A stretch of 64,000 nt of DNA. Origin: Bathymodiolus brooksi. Taxonomy: Eukaryota > Mollusca > Bivalvia > Mytilida > Modiolidae. A program made the translations under genes and the position numbers. This document shows positions 50,701-63,896 of this stretch, in pieces. The notes under the pieces were generated by a model, which was not told the origin of the DNA, searched no databases, and worked only from the letters and a program-made list of their open reading frames with translations. The stretch is taken from positions 37,507,982 to 37,571,981 of the forward strand of contig OY804583.1 of NCBI GenBank assembly GCA_963680875.1, given 5' to 3'. The stretch's first letter is position 1, and each line of letters opens with the position of its first letter.

Positions 50701-53700
50701 CTGGGTTTAACTAGTTTTATTGACCTAAAGCTCCCCTCTTAGTGAAACACTGCGTTCATAGAAGTGCTTCCCACATGTGACTTCAATAAAAAGTGGCTGG
50801 GTTTAACTAGTTTTATTGACCTAAAGCTCCCCTCTTATTGAAACACTGCATTCATAGAAGTGCTTCCCACATGTGACTTCAATAAAAAGTGGCTGGGTTT
50901 AACTAGTTTTATTGACCTAAAAGCTCCCCTCTTAGTGAAACACTGCATTCATAGAAGTGCTTCCCACATGTGACTTCAATAAAAAGTGGCTGGGTTTAAC
51001 TAGTTTTATTGACCTAAAGCACCCCTCTTAGTGAAACACTGCGTTCATAGAAGTGCTTCCCATATGTGACTTCAATAAAAGTGGCTGGGTTTAACTAGTT
51101 TTATTGACCTAAAGCTCCCCTCTTAGTGAAACACTGCATTCATAGAAGTGCTTGCCACATGTGACTTCAATAAAAAGTGGCTGGGTTTAACTAGTTTTAT
51201 TAGCCTAAAGCTCCCCTCTTATTGAAACACTGCATTCATAGAAGTGCTTCCCACATGTGACTTCAATAAAAAGTGGCTGGGTTTAACTAGTTTTATTGAC
51301 CTAAAGCTCCCCTCTTAGTGAAACACTGCGTTCATAGAAGTGCTTCCCACATGTGACTTCAATAAAAGGTGGCTGGGTTTAACTAGTTTTATTGACCTAA
51401 AGCTCCCCTCTTATTGAAACACTGCATTCATAGAAGTGCTTCCCACATGTGACTTCAATAAAAGGTGGCTGGGTTTAACTAGTTTTATTGACCTAAAAGC
51501 TCCTTTCTAGGTGAAACACTGCATTCATAGAAGTGCTTCCCACATGTGACTTCAATAAAAAGTGGCTGGGTTTAACTAGTTTTATTGACCTAAAGCTCCA
51601 CTCTTAGTGAAACACTGCATTCATAGAAGTGCTTCCCACATCTGATTTCAATAAAAAGTGGCTGTGTTTAGCTAGTTTTATTGACCTAAAGCTCCCTCTT
51701 AGTGAAACACTGCATTCATAGAGGGGCTTCCCACATGTGACTTCAATAAATAAAGTGGCTGGGTTTAACTAGTTTTATTGACCTAAAGCTCCCCTCTTAG
51801 TGAAACACTGCGTTCATAGAAGTGCTTCCCACATGTGACTTCAATAAAAAGTGGCTGGGTTTAACTAGTTTTATTGACCTAACGCTCCCCTCTTAGTGAA
51901 ACACTGCGTTCATAGAAGTGCTTCCCACATGTGACTTCAATAAAAAGTGGCTGGGTTTAACTAGTTTTATTAACCTAAAGCTCCCCTCTTAGTGAAACAC
52001 TGTATTCATAGAAGTGCTTCCCACATGTGACTTCAATAAAAAGTGGCTGGGTTTAACTAGTTTTATTGACCTAAAGCTTCCCTCTAGGTGAAACACTGCA
52101 TTCATAGAAGTGCTTCCCACATGTGACTTCAATAAAAAGTGGCTGGGTTTAACTAGTTTTATTGACCTAAAGATCCCCTCTTAGTGAAACACTGCATTCA
52201 TAGAAGTGCTTCCCACATGTGACTTCAATAAAAAGTGGCTGGGTTTAACTAGTTTTATTGACCTAAAGCTCCCCTCTTAGTGAAACACTGCGTTCGTAGA
52301 AGTGCTTCCCACATGGGACTTCATTAAAAAGTGGCTGGGTTTAACTAGTTTTATTGACCTAAAGCTCCCCTCTTATTGAAACACTGCATTCATAGAAGTG
52401 CTTCCCACATGTGACTTCAATAAAAAGTGGCTGGGTTTAACTAGTTTTATTGACCTAAAGCTTCCCTCTTAGTGAAACACTGCGTTCATAGAAGTGCTTC
52501 CCACATGTGACTTCATTAAAAAGTGGCTGAGTTTAACTAGTTTTATTGACCTAAAGCTTCCCTCTTAGTGAAACACTGCGTTCATAGAAGTGCTTCCCAC
52601 ATGTGACTTCATTAAAAAGTGGCTGAGTTTAACTAGTTTTATTGACCTAAAGCTCCCCTCTTAGTGAAACACTGCGTTCATAGAAGTGCTTCCCACATGT
52701 GACTTCAATAAAAAGTGGCTGGGTTTAACTAGTTTTATTGACCTAAAGCTCCCCTCTTATTGAAACACTGCATTCATAGAAGTGCTTCCCACATGTGACT
52801 TCAATAAAAGATGGCTGGGTTTAACTAGTTTTATTGACCTAAAAGCTCCCCTCTAGGTGAAACACTGCATTCATAGAAGTGCTTCCCACATGTGACTTCA
52901 ATAAAAAGTGGCTGGGTTTAACTAGTTTTATTGACCTAAAGCTCCCCTCTTAGTGAAACACTGCTTTCATAGAAGTGCTTCCCACATGTGACTTCATTAA
53001 AAAGTGGCTGGGTTTAACTAGTTTTATTGACCTAAAGCTCCCCTCTTAGTGAAACACTGCGTTCATAGAAGTGCTTCCCACATGTGACTTCAATAAAAAG
53101 TGGCTGGGTTTAACTAGTTTTATTGACCTAAAGCTCCCCTCTTAGTAAAACACTGTGTTCATAGAAGGTGCTTCCCACATGTGACTTCAATAACAAGTGG
53201 CTGGGTTTAACTAGTTTTATTGACCTAAAGCTCCCCTCTTAGTGAAACACGGCGTTCATAGAAGTGCTTCCCACATGTGACTTCAATAAAACGTGTCTGG
53301 GTTTAACTAGTTTTATTGACCTAAAGCTCCCCTCTTAGTGATACACTGCATTCATAGAAGTGCTTCCCACATGTGACTTCAATAAAAAGTGGCTGGGTTT
53401 AACTAGTTTTATTGACCTAAAGCTCCCCTCTTAGTGAAACACTGCTTTCATAGAAGTGCTTCCCACATGTGACTTCATTAAAAAGTGGCTGGGTTTAACT
53501 AGTTTTATTGACCTAAAGCTCCCCTCTTAGTGAAACATTGCGTTCATAGAAGTGCTTCCCACATGTGACTTCAATAAAAAGTGGCTGGGTTTAACTAGTT
53601 TTATTGACCTAAAGCTCCCCTCTTAGTGAAACACTGCGTTCATAGAAGTGCTTCCCACATGTGACTTCATTAAAAAGTGGCTGGGTTTAACTAGTTTTAT

Positions 53701-54480
53701 TGACCTAACGCTCCCCTCTTGGTGAAACACTGCGTTCATAGAAGTGCTTCCCACATGTGACTTCAATAAAAAGTGGCTGGGTTTAACTAGTTTTATTGAC
53801 CTAAAGCTCCCCTCTTAATGAAACACTGCTTTCATAGAAGTGCTTCCCTCATGTGACTTCATTAAAAAGTGGCGTTGTTTAACTAGTTTTATTGACCTAA
53901 AGCTCCCCTCTTAGTGAAACACTGCATTCATAGAAGTGCTTCCCACATGTTACTTCAATAAAAAGTGGCTGGGTTTAACTAGTTTTATTGACCTAAAGCT
54001 CCCCTCTTAGTGAAACACTGCGTTCATAGAAGTGCTTCCCACATGTGACTTCATTAAAAAGTGGCTGGGTTTAACTAGTTTTATTGACCTAAAGCTCCCC
54101 TCTTAGTGAAACACTGCGTTCATAGAAGTGCTTCCCACATGTGACTTCAATAAAAAGTTGCTGGGTTTAACTAGTTTTATTGACCTAAAGCTCCCCTCTT
54201 ATTGAAACACTGCATTCATAGAAGTGCTTCCCACATGTGACTTCAATAAAAAGTGGCTGGGTTTAACTAGTTTTATTGACCTAAAAGCTCCCCTCTAGGT
54301 GAAACACTGCATTCATAGAAGTGCTTCCCACATGTGACTTCAATAAAAAGTGGCTGGGTTTAACTAGTTTTATTGACCTAAAGCACCCCTCTTAGTGAAA
54401 CACTGCGTTCATAGAAGTGCTTCCCACATGTGACTTCAATAAAAAGTGGCTGGGTTTAACTAGTTTTATTGACCTAAAGC
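44781..54480 (+). repeat. 9.7-kb tandem duplication, first copy (R1)
   Basis: Variants in this block return in the following block. The offset is 9,700 at the left end ('ttccctctta' 44,781 and 54,481; 'aaaagatgactg' 45,031 and 54,731; cagtgcg with gaagggctt 45,181 and 54,881). It is 9,604 in the middle ('cttccctctagtg' 46,797 and 56,401; 'attcaaag' 47,491 and 57,095). It is 9,416 at the right end (gacgtaaaag 49,761 and 59,177; catctg 51,639 and 61,055; catggg 52,312 and 61,728; cacggcg; atgttac). Inside R1 the stretch after 46,797 is itself repeated 1,727 bp (18 monomers) later, at 48,524. Confidence 0.85.
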
Positions 54481-54481
54481 T
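54408..54481. other. Junction of the 9.7-kb duplication
   Basis: Left of the junction the sequence matches 63,8xx (offset 9,416) up to 54,481. Right of it the sequence matches 44,7xx onward (offset 9,700) from 54,408. The two matches overlap for about 74 bp, with no filler bases and unbroken monomer phase. The flanking diagnostic sites are gcg (54,407) against gca (44,707), and ttcc (54,482) against tccc (63,898). Confidence 0.78.
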
Positions 54482-57400
54482 TCCCTCTTAGTGAAACACT
54501 GCGTTCATAGAAGTGCTTCCCACATGTGACTTCATTAAAAAGTGGCTGAGTTTAACTAGTTTTATTGACCTAAAGCTCCCCTCTTAGTGAAACACTGCGT
54601 TCATAGAAGTGCTTCCCACATGTGACTTCAATAAAAAGTGGCTGGGTTTAACTAGTTTTATTGACCTAAAGCTCCCCTCTTATTGAAACACTGCATTCAT
54701 AGAAGTGCTTCCCACATGTGACTTCAATAAAAGATGACTGGGTTTAACTAGTTTTATTGACCTAAAAGCTCCCCTCTAGGTGAAACACTGCATTCATAGA
54801 AGTGCTTCCCACATGTGACTTCAATAAAAAGTGGCTGGGTTTAACTAGTTTTATTGACCTAAAGCACCCCTCTTAGTGAAACAGTGCGTTCATAGAAGGG
54901 CTTCCCATATGTGACTTCAATAAAAAGTGGCTGGGTTTAACTAGTTTTATTGACCTAAAGCTCCCCTCTTAGTGAAACACTGCATTCATAGAAGTGCTTC
55001 CCACATGTGACTTCAATAAAAAGTGGCTGGGTTTAACTAGTTTTATTAGCCTAAAGCTCCCCTCTTAGTGAAACACTGCGTTCATAGAAGTGCTTCCCAC
55101 ATGTGACTTCAATAAAAAGTGGCTGGGTTTAACTAGTTTTATTGACCTAAAGCTCCCCTCATAGTGAAACACTGCGTTCATAGAAGTGCTTCCCACATGT
55201 GACTTCAATAAAAAGTGGCTGGGTTTAACTAGTTTTATTGACCTAAAGCTCCCCTCTTAGTGAAACACTGCGTTCATAGAAGTGCTTCCCACATGTGACT
55301 TCAATAAAAAGTGGCTGGGTTTAACTAGTTTTATTGACCTAAAGCTTCCCTCTAGGTGAAACACTGTGTTCATAGAAGTGCTTCCCACATGTGACTTCAA
55401 TAAAAAGTGGCTGGGTTTAACTAGTTTTATTGACCTAAAGCTCCCCTCTTATTGAAACACTGCATTCATAGAAGTGCTTCCCACATGTGACTTCAATAAA
55501 AAGTGGCTGGGTTTAACTAGTTTTATTGACCTAAAAGCTCCCCTCTTAGTGAAACACTGCATTCATAGAAGTGCTTCCCACATGTGACTTCAATAAAAAG
55601 TGGCTGGGTTTAACTAGTTTTATTGACCTAAAGCACCCCTCTTAGTGAAACACTGCGTTCATAGAAGTGCTTCCCATATGTGACTTCAATAAAAGTGGCT
55701 GGGTTTAACTAGTTTTATTGACCTAAAGCTCCCCTCTTAGTGAAACACTGCGTTCGTAGAAGTGCTTCCCACATGTGACTTCATTAAAAAGTGGCTGGGT
55801 TTAACTAGTTTTATTGACCTAAAGCTCCCCTCTTATTGAAACACTGCATTCATAGAAGTGCTTCCCACATGTGACTTCAATAAAAAGTGGCTGGGTTTAA
55901 CTAGTTTTATTGACCTAAAGCTTCCCTCTTAGTGAAACACTGCGTTCGTAGAAGTGCTTCCCACATGTGACTTCATTAAAAAGTGGCTGGGTTTAACTAG
56001 TTTTATTGACCTAAAGCTCCCCTCTTAGTGAAACACTGCATTCATAGAAGTGCTTCCCACATGTGACTTCAATAAAAAGTGGCTGGGTTTAACTAGTTTT
56101 ATTAGCCTAAAGCTCCCCTCTTAGTGGAACACTGCGTTCATAGAAGTGCTTCCCACATGTGACTTCAATAAAAAGTGGCTGGGTTTAACTAGTTTTATTG
56201 ACCTAAAGCTCCCCTCTTAGTGAAACACTGCGTTCATAGAAGTGCTTCCCACATGTGACTTCAATAAAAAGTGGCTGGGTTTAACTAGTTTTATTGACCT
56301 AAAGCTCCCCTCTTAGTGAAACACTGCGTTCATAGAAGTGTTTCCCACATGTGACTTCAATAACAAGTGGCTGGGTTTAACTAGTTTTATTGACCTAAAG
56401 CTTCCCTCTAGTGAAACACTGTGTTCATAGAAGTGCTTCCCACATGTGACTTCAATAAAAAGTGGCTGGGTTTAACTAGTTTTATTGACCTAAAGCTCCC
56501 CTCTTATTGAAACACTGCATTCATAGAAGTGCTTCCCACATGTGACTTCAATAAAAAGTGGCTGGGTTTAACTAGTTTTATTGACCTAAAAGCTCCCCTC
56601 TTAGTGAAACACTGCATTCATAGAAGTGCTTCCCACATGTGACTTCAATAAAAAGTGGCTGGGTTTAACTAGTTTTATTGACCTAAAGCACCCCTCTTAG
56701 TGAAACACTGCGTTCATAGAAGTGCTTCCCATATGTGACTTCAATAAAAGTGGCTGGGTTTAACTAGTTTTATTGACCTAAAGCTCCCCTCTTAGTGAAA
56801 CACTGCATTCATAGAAGTGCTTGCCACATGTGACTTCAATAAAAAGTGGCTGGGTTTAACTAGTTTTATTAGCTTAAAGCTCCCCTCTTAGTGAAACACT
56901 GCGTTCATAGAAGTGCTTCCCACATGTGACTTCAATAAAAAGTGGTTGGGTTTAACTAGTTTTATTGACCTAAAGCTCCCCTCTTAGTGAAACACTGCGT
57001 TCATAGAAGTGCTTCCCACATGTGACTTCAATAAAAAGTGGCTGGGTTTAACTAGTTTTATTGACCTAAAGCTCCCCTCTTATTGAAACACTGCATTCAA
57101 AGAAGTGCTTCCCACATGTGACTTCAATAAAAAGTGGCTGGGTTTAACTAGTTTTATTGACCTAAAAGCTCCCCTCTTAGTGAAACACTGCATTCATAGA
57201 AGTGCTTCCCACATGTGACTTCAATAAAAAGTGGCTGGGTTTAACTAGTTTTATTGACCTAAAGCACCCCTCTTAGTGAAACACTGCGTTCATAGAAGTG
57301 CTTCCCATATGTGACTTCAATAAAAGTGGCTGGGTTTAACTAGTTTTATTGACCTAAAGCTCCCCTCTTAGTGAAACACTGCATTCATAGAAGTGCTTCC

Positions 57401-60400
57401 CACATGTGACTTCAATAAAAAGTGGCTGGGTTTAACTAGTTTTATTAGCCTAAAGCTCCCCTCTTATTGAAACACTGCATTCATAGAAGTGCTTCCCACA
57501 TGTGACTTCAATAAAAAGTGGCTGGGTTTAACTAGTTTTATTGACCTAAAGCTCCCCTTTTAGTGAAACACTGCGTTCATAGAAGTGCTTCCCATATGTG
57601 ACTTCAATAAAAGGTGGCTGGGTTTAACTAGTTTTATTGACCTAAAGCTCCCCTCTTATTGAAACACTGCATTCATAGAAGTGCTTCCCACATGTGACTT
57701 CAATAAAAGGTGGCTGGGTTTAACTAGTTTTATTGACGTAAAAGCTCCTTTCTAGGTGAAACACTGCATTCATAGAAGTGCTTCCCACATGTGACTTCAA
57801 TAAAAAGTGGCTGGGTTTAACTAGTTTTATTAGCCTAAAGCTCCCCTCTTAGTGAAACACTGCGTTCATAGAAGTGCTTCCCACATGTGACTTCAATAAA
57901 AAGTGGCTGGATTTAACTAGTTTTATTGACCTAAAGCTCCCCTCTTAGTGAAACACTGCGTTCATAGAAGTGCTTCCCACATGTGACTTCAATAAAAAGT
58001 GGCTGGGTTTAACTAGTTTTATTGACCTAAAGCTCCCCTCTTAGTGAAACACTGCGTTCATAGAAGTGTTTCCCACATGTGACTTCAATAACAAGTGGCT
58101 GGGTTTAACTAGTTTTATTGACCTAAAGCTTCCCTCTAGGTGAAACACTGTGTTCATAGAAGTGCTTCCCACATGTGACTTCAATAAAAAGTGGCTGGGT
58201 TTAACTAGTTTTATTGACCTAAAGCTCCCCTCTTATTGAAACACTGCATTCATAGAAGTGCTTCCCACATGTGACTTCAATAAAAAGTGGCTGGGTTTAA
58301 CTAGTTTTATTAACCTAAAAGCTCCCCTCTTAGTGAAACACTGCATTCATAGAAGTGCTTCCCACATGTGACTTCAATAAAAAGTGGCTGGGTTTAACTA
58401 GTTTTATTGACCTAAAGCACCCCTCTTAGTGAAACACTGCGTTCATAGAAGTACTTCCCATATGTGACTTCAATAAAAGTGGCTGGGTTTAACTAGTTTT
58501 ATTGACCTAAAGCTCCCCTCTTAGTGAAACACTGCATTCATAGAAGTGCTTGCCACATGTGACTTCAATAAAAAGTGGCTGGGTTTAACTAGTTTTATTA
58601 GCTTAAAGCTCCCCTCTTAGTGAAACACTGCGTTCATAGAAGTGCTTCCCACATGTGACTTCAATAAAAAGTGGCTGGGTTTAACTAGTTTTATTGACCT
58701 AAAGCTCCCCTCTTAGTGAAACACTGCGTTCATAGAAGTGCTTCCCACATGTGACTTCAATAAAAAGTGGCTTGGTTTAACTAGTTTTATTGACCTAAAG
58801 CTCCCCTCTTATTGAAACACTGCATTCATAGAAGTGCTTCCCACATGTGACTTCAATAAAAGGTGGCTGGGTTTAACTAGTTTTATTGACCTAAAAGCTC
58901 CTTTCTAGGTGAAACACTGCATTCATAGAAGTGCTTCCCACATGTGACTTCAATAAAAAGTGGCTGGGTTTAACTAGTTTTATTGACCTAAAGCTCCCCT
59001 TTTAGTGAAACACTGCGTTCATAGAAGTGCTTCCCATATGTGACTTCAATAAAAGGTGGCTGGGTTTAACTAGTTTTATTGACCTAAAGCTCCCCTCTTA
59101 TTGAAACACTGCATTCATAGAAGTGCTTCCCACATGTGACTTCAATAAAAGGTGGCTGGGTTTAACTAGTTTTATTGACGTAAAAGCTCCTTTCTAGGTG
59201 AAACACTGCATTCATAGAAGTGCTTCCCACATGTGACTTCAATAAAAAGTGGCTGGGTTTAACTAGTTTTATTAGCCTAAAGCTCCCCTCTTAGTGAAAC
59301 ACTGCGTTCATAGAAGTGCTTCCCACATGTGACTTCAATAAAAAGTGGCTGGATTTAACTAGTTTTATTGACCTAAAGCTCCCCTCTTAGTGAAACACTG
59401 CGTTCATAGAAGTGCTTCCCACATGTGACTTCAATAAAAAGTGGCTGGGTTTAACTAGTTTTATTGACCTAAAGCACCCCTCTTAGTGAAACACTGCGTT
59501 CATAGAAGTGTTTCCCACATGTGACTTCAATAACAAGTGGCTGGGTTTAACTAGTTTTATTGACCTAAAGCTTCCCTCTAGGTGAAACACTGTGTTCATA
59601 GAAGTGCTTCCCACATGTGACTTCAATAAAAAGTGGCTGGGTTTAACTAGTTTTATTGACCTAAAGCTCCCCTCTTATTGAAACACTGCATTCATAGAAG
59701 TGCTTCCCACATGTGACTTCAATAAAAAGTGGCTGGGTTTAACTAGTTTTATTAACCTAAAAGCTCCCCTCTTAGTGAAACACTGCATTCATAGAAGTGC
59801 TTCCCACATGTGACTTCAATAAAAAGTGGCTGGGTTTAACTAGTTTTATTGACCTAAAGCACCCCTCTTAGTGAAACACTGCGTTCATAGAAGTGCTTCC
59901 CATATGTGACTTCAATAAAAGTGGCTGGGTTTAACTAGTTTTATTGACCTAAAGCTCCCCTCTTAGTGAAACACTGCATTCATAGAAGTGCTTGCCACAT
60001 GTGACTTCAATAAAAAGTGGCTGGGTTTAACTAGTTTTATTAGCTTAAAGCTCCCCTCTTAGTGAAACACTGCGTTCATAGAAGTGCTTCCCACATGTGA
60101 CTTCAATAAAAAGTGGCTGGGTTTAACTAGTTTTATTGACCTAAAGCTCCCCTCTTAGTGAAACACTGCGTTCATAGAAGTGCTTCCCACATGTGACTTC
60201 AATAAAAAGTGGCTTGGTTTAACTAGTTTTATTGACCTAAAGCTCCCCTCTTATTGAAACACTGCATTCATAGAAGTGCTTCCCACATGTGACTTCAATA
60301 AAAAGTGGCTGGGTTTAACTAGTTTTATTGACCTAAAAGCTCCCCTCTTAGTGAAACACTGCATTCATAGAAGTGCTTCCCACATGTGACTTCAATAAAA

Positions 60401-63400
60401 AGTGGCTGGGTTTAACTAGTTTTATTGACCTAAAGCACCCCTCTTAGTGAAACACTGCGTTCATAGAAGTGCTTCCCATATGTGACTTCAATAAAAGTGG
60501 CTGGGTTTAACTAGTTTTATTGACCTAAAGCTCCCCTCTTAGTGAAACACTGCATTCATAGAAGTGCTTGCCACATGTGACTTCAATAAAAAGTGGCTGG
60601 GTTTAACTAGTTTTATTAGCCTAAAGCTCCCCTCTTATTGAAACACTGCATTCATAGAAGTGCTTCCCACATGTGACTTCAATAAAAAGTGGCTGGGTTT
60701 AACTAGTTTTATTGACCTAAAGCTCCCCTCTTAGTGAAACACTGCGTTCATAGAAGTGCTTCCCACATGTGACTTCAATAAAAGGTGGCTGGGTTTAACT
60801 AGTTTTATTGACCTAAAGCTCCCCTCTTATTGAAACACTGCATTCATAGAAGTGCTTCCCACATGTGACTTCAATAAAAGGTGGCTGGGTTTAACTAGTT
60901 TTATTGACCTAAAAGCTCCTTTCTAGGTGAAACACTGCATTCATAGAAGTGCTTCCCACATGTGACTTCAATAAAAAGTGGCTGGGTTTAACTAGTTTTA
61001 TTGACCTAAAGCTCCACTCTTAGTGAAACACTGCATTCATAGAAGTGCTTCCCACATCTGATTTCAATAAAAAGTGGCTGTGTTTAGCTAGTTTTATTGA
61101 CCTAAAGCTCCCTCTTAGTGAAACACTGCATTCATAGAGGGGCTTCCCACATGTGACTTCAATAAATAAAGTGGCTGGGTTTAACTAGTTTTATTGACCT
61201 AAAGCTCCCCTCTTAGTGAAACACTGCGTTCATAGAAGTGCTTCCCACATGTGACTTCAATAAAAAGTGGCTGGGTTTAACTAGTTTTATTGACCTAACG
61301 CTCCCCTCTTAGTGAAACACTGCGTTCATAGAAGTGCTTCCCACATGTGACTTCAATAAAAAGTGGCTGGGTTTAACTAGTTTTATTAACCTAAAGCTCC
61401 CCTCTTAGTGAAACACTGTATTCATAGAAGTGCTTCCCACATGTGACTTCAATAAAAAGTGGCTGGGTTTAACTAGTTTTATTGACCTAAAGCTTCCCTC
61501 TAGGTGAAACACTGCATTCATAGAAGTGCTTCCCACATGTGACTTCAATAAAAAGTGGCTGGGTTTAACTAGTTTTATTGACCTAAAGATCCCCTCTTAG
61601 TGAAACACTGCATTCATAGAAGTGCTTCCCACATGTGACTTCAATAAAAAGTGGCTGGGTTTAACTAGTTTTATTGACCTAAAGCTCCCCTCTTAGTGAA
61701 ACACTGCGTTCGTAGAAGTGCTTCCCACATGGGACTTCATTAAAAAGTGGCTGGGTTTAACTAGTTTTATTGACCTAAAGCTCCCCTCTTATTGAAACAC
61801 TGCATTCATAGAAGTGCTTCCCACATGTGACTTCAATAAAAAGTGGCTGGGTTTAACTAGTTTTATTGACCTAAAGCTTCCCTCTTAGTGAAACACTGCG
61901 TTCATAGAAGTGCTTCCCACATGTGACTTCATTAAAAAGTGGCTGAGTTTAACTAGTTTTATTGACCTAAAGCTTCCCTCTTAGTGAAACACTGCGTTCA
62001 TAGAAGTGCTTCCCACATGTGACTTCATTAAAAAGTGGCTGAGTTTAACTAGTTTTATTGACCTAAAGCTCCCCTCTTAGTGAAACACTGCGTTCATAGA
62101 AGTGCTTCCCACCTGTGACTTCAATAAAAAGTGGCTGGGTTTAACTAGTTTTATTGACCTAAAGCTCCCCTCTTATTGAAACACTGCATTCATAGAAGTG
62201 CTTCCCACATGTGACTTCAATAAAAGATGGCTGGGTTTAACTAGTTTTATTGACCTAAAAGCTCCCCTCTAGGTGAAACACTGCATTCATAGAAGTGCTT
62301 CCCACATGTGACTTCAATAAAAAGTGGCTGGGTTTAACTAGTTTTATTGACCTAAAGCTCCCCTCTTAGTGAAACACTGCTTTCATAGAAGTGCTTCCCA
62401 CATGTGACTTCATTAAAAAGTGGCTGGGTTTAACTAGTTTTATTGACCTAAAGCTCCCCTCTTAGTGAAACACTGCGTTCATAGAAGTGCTTCCCACATG
62501 TGACTTCAATAAAAAGTGGCTGGGTTTAACTAGTTTTATTGACCTAAAGCTCCCCTCTTAGTAAAACACTGTGTTCATAGAAGGTGCTTCCCACATGTGA
62601 CTTCAATAACAAGTGGCTGGGTTTAACTAGTTTTATTGACCTAAAGCTCCCCTCTTAGTGAAACACGGCGTTCATAGAAGTGCTTCCCACATGTGACTTC
62701 AATAAAACGTGTCTGGGTTTAACTAGTTTTATTGACCTAAAGCTCCCCTCTTAGTGATACACTGCATTCATAGAAGTGCTTCCCACATGTGACTTCAATA
62801 AAAAGTGGCTGGGTTTAACTAGTTTTATTGACCTAAAGCTCCCCTCTTAGTGAAACACTGCTTTCATAGAAGTGCTTCCCACATGTGACTTCATTAAAAA
62901 GTGGCTGGGTTTAACTAGTTTTATTGACCTAAAGCTCCCCTCTTAGTGAAACATTGCGTTCATAGAAGTGCTTCCCACATGTGACTTCAATAAAAAGTGG
63001 CTGGGTTTAACTAGTTTTATTGACCTAAAGCTCCCCTCTTAGTGAAACACTGCGTTCATAGAAGTGCTTCCCACATGTGACTTCATTAAAAAGTGGCTGG
63101 GTTTAACTAGTTTTATTGACCTAACGCTCCCCTCTTGGTGAAACACTGCGTTCATAGAAGTGCTTCCCACATGTGACTTCAATAAAAAGTGGCTGGGTTT
63201 AACTAGTTTTATTGACCTAAAGCTCCCCTCTTAATGAAACACTGCTTTCATAGAAGTGCTTCCCACATGTGACTTCATTAAAAAGTGGCTGGGTTTAACT
63301 AGTTTTATTGACCTAAAGCTCCCCTCTTAGTGAAACACTGCATTCATAGAAGTGCTTCCCACATGTTACTTCAATAAAAAGTGGCTGGGTTTAACTAGTT

Positions 63401-63896
63401 TTATTGACCTAAAGCTCCCCTCTTAGTGAAACACTGCGTTCATAGAAGTGCTTCCCACATGTGACTTCATTAAAAAGTGGCTGGGTTTAACTAGTTTTAT
63501 TGACCTAAAGCTCCCCTCTTAGTGAAACACTGCGTTCATAGAAGTGCTTCCCACATGTGACTTCAATAAAAAGTTGCTGGGTTTAACTAGTTTTATTGAC
63601 CTAAAGCTCCCGTCTTATTGAAACACTGCATTCATAGAAGTGCTTCCCACATGTGACTTCAATAAAAAGTGGCTGGGTTTAACTAGTTTTATTGACCTAA
63701 AAGCTCCCCTCTAGGTGAAACACTGCATTCATAGAAGTGCTTCCCACATGTGACTTCAATAAAAAGTGGCTGGGTTTAACTAGTTTTATTGACCTAAAGC
63801 ACCCCTCTTAGTGAAACACTGCGTTCATAGAAGTGCTTCCCACATGTGACTTCAATAAAAAGTGGCTGGGTTTAACTAGTTTTATTGACCTAAAGC
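54481..63896 (+). repeat. 9.4-kb tandem duplication, second copy (R2)
   Basis: This copy of R1 is joined to it within a shared stretch at 54,408-54,481. The order is kept, but R2 has its own rearrangements. One monomer is lost near 56.1 kb, where the offset changes from 9,700 to 9,604. A 15-monomer (1,442 bp) duplication is present: the 'gacgtaaaag' units at 57,735 and 59,177 and the 'ggatttaac' units after them occur twice, where R1 has one (49,761). Further loss brings the final offset to 9,416. The match to R1 ends at 63,897, one base before the first mismatch (63,898 against 54,482). Confidence 0.83.
57540..58980 (+). repeat. 15-monomer (1,442 bp) duplication private to R2, first unit
   Basis: The run 'cccttttag ... 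catatg ... aaaaggtgg', ttattg, gacgtaaaag/ctcctttctagg, a ttattagcc junction, 'ggatttaac', ordinary, gtgtttccc/aacaagtgg, cttccctctaggtg, ttattg, 'ttaacctaaaag' starts near 57,540. It starts again near 58,980, with gacgtaaaag at 57,735 and 59,177. R1 has the run once, near 49,570. The second unit shows 'aagcacccc' where the first has 'aagctcccc' in the gtgtttccc monomer. The marker 'ggcttggttt' occurs once in each unit, at about 58,770 and 60,212, but not in R1 near 50,800. It therefore arose in R2 before this duplication. Confidence 0.72.
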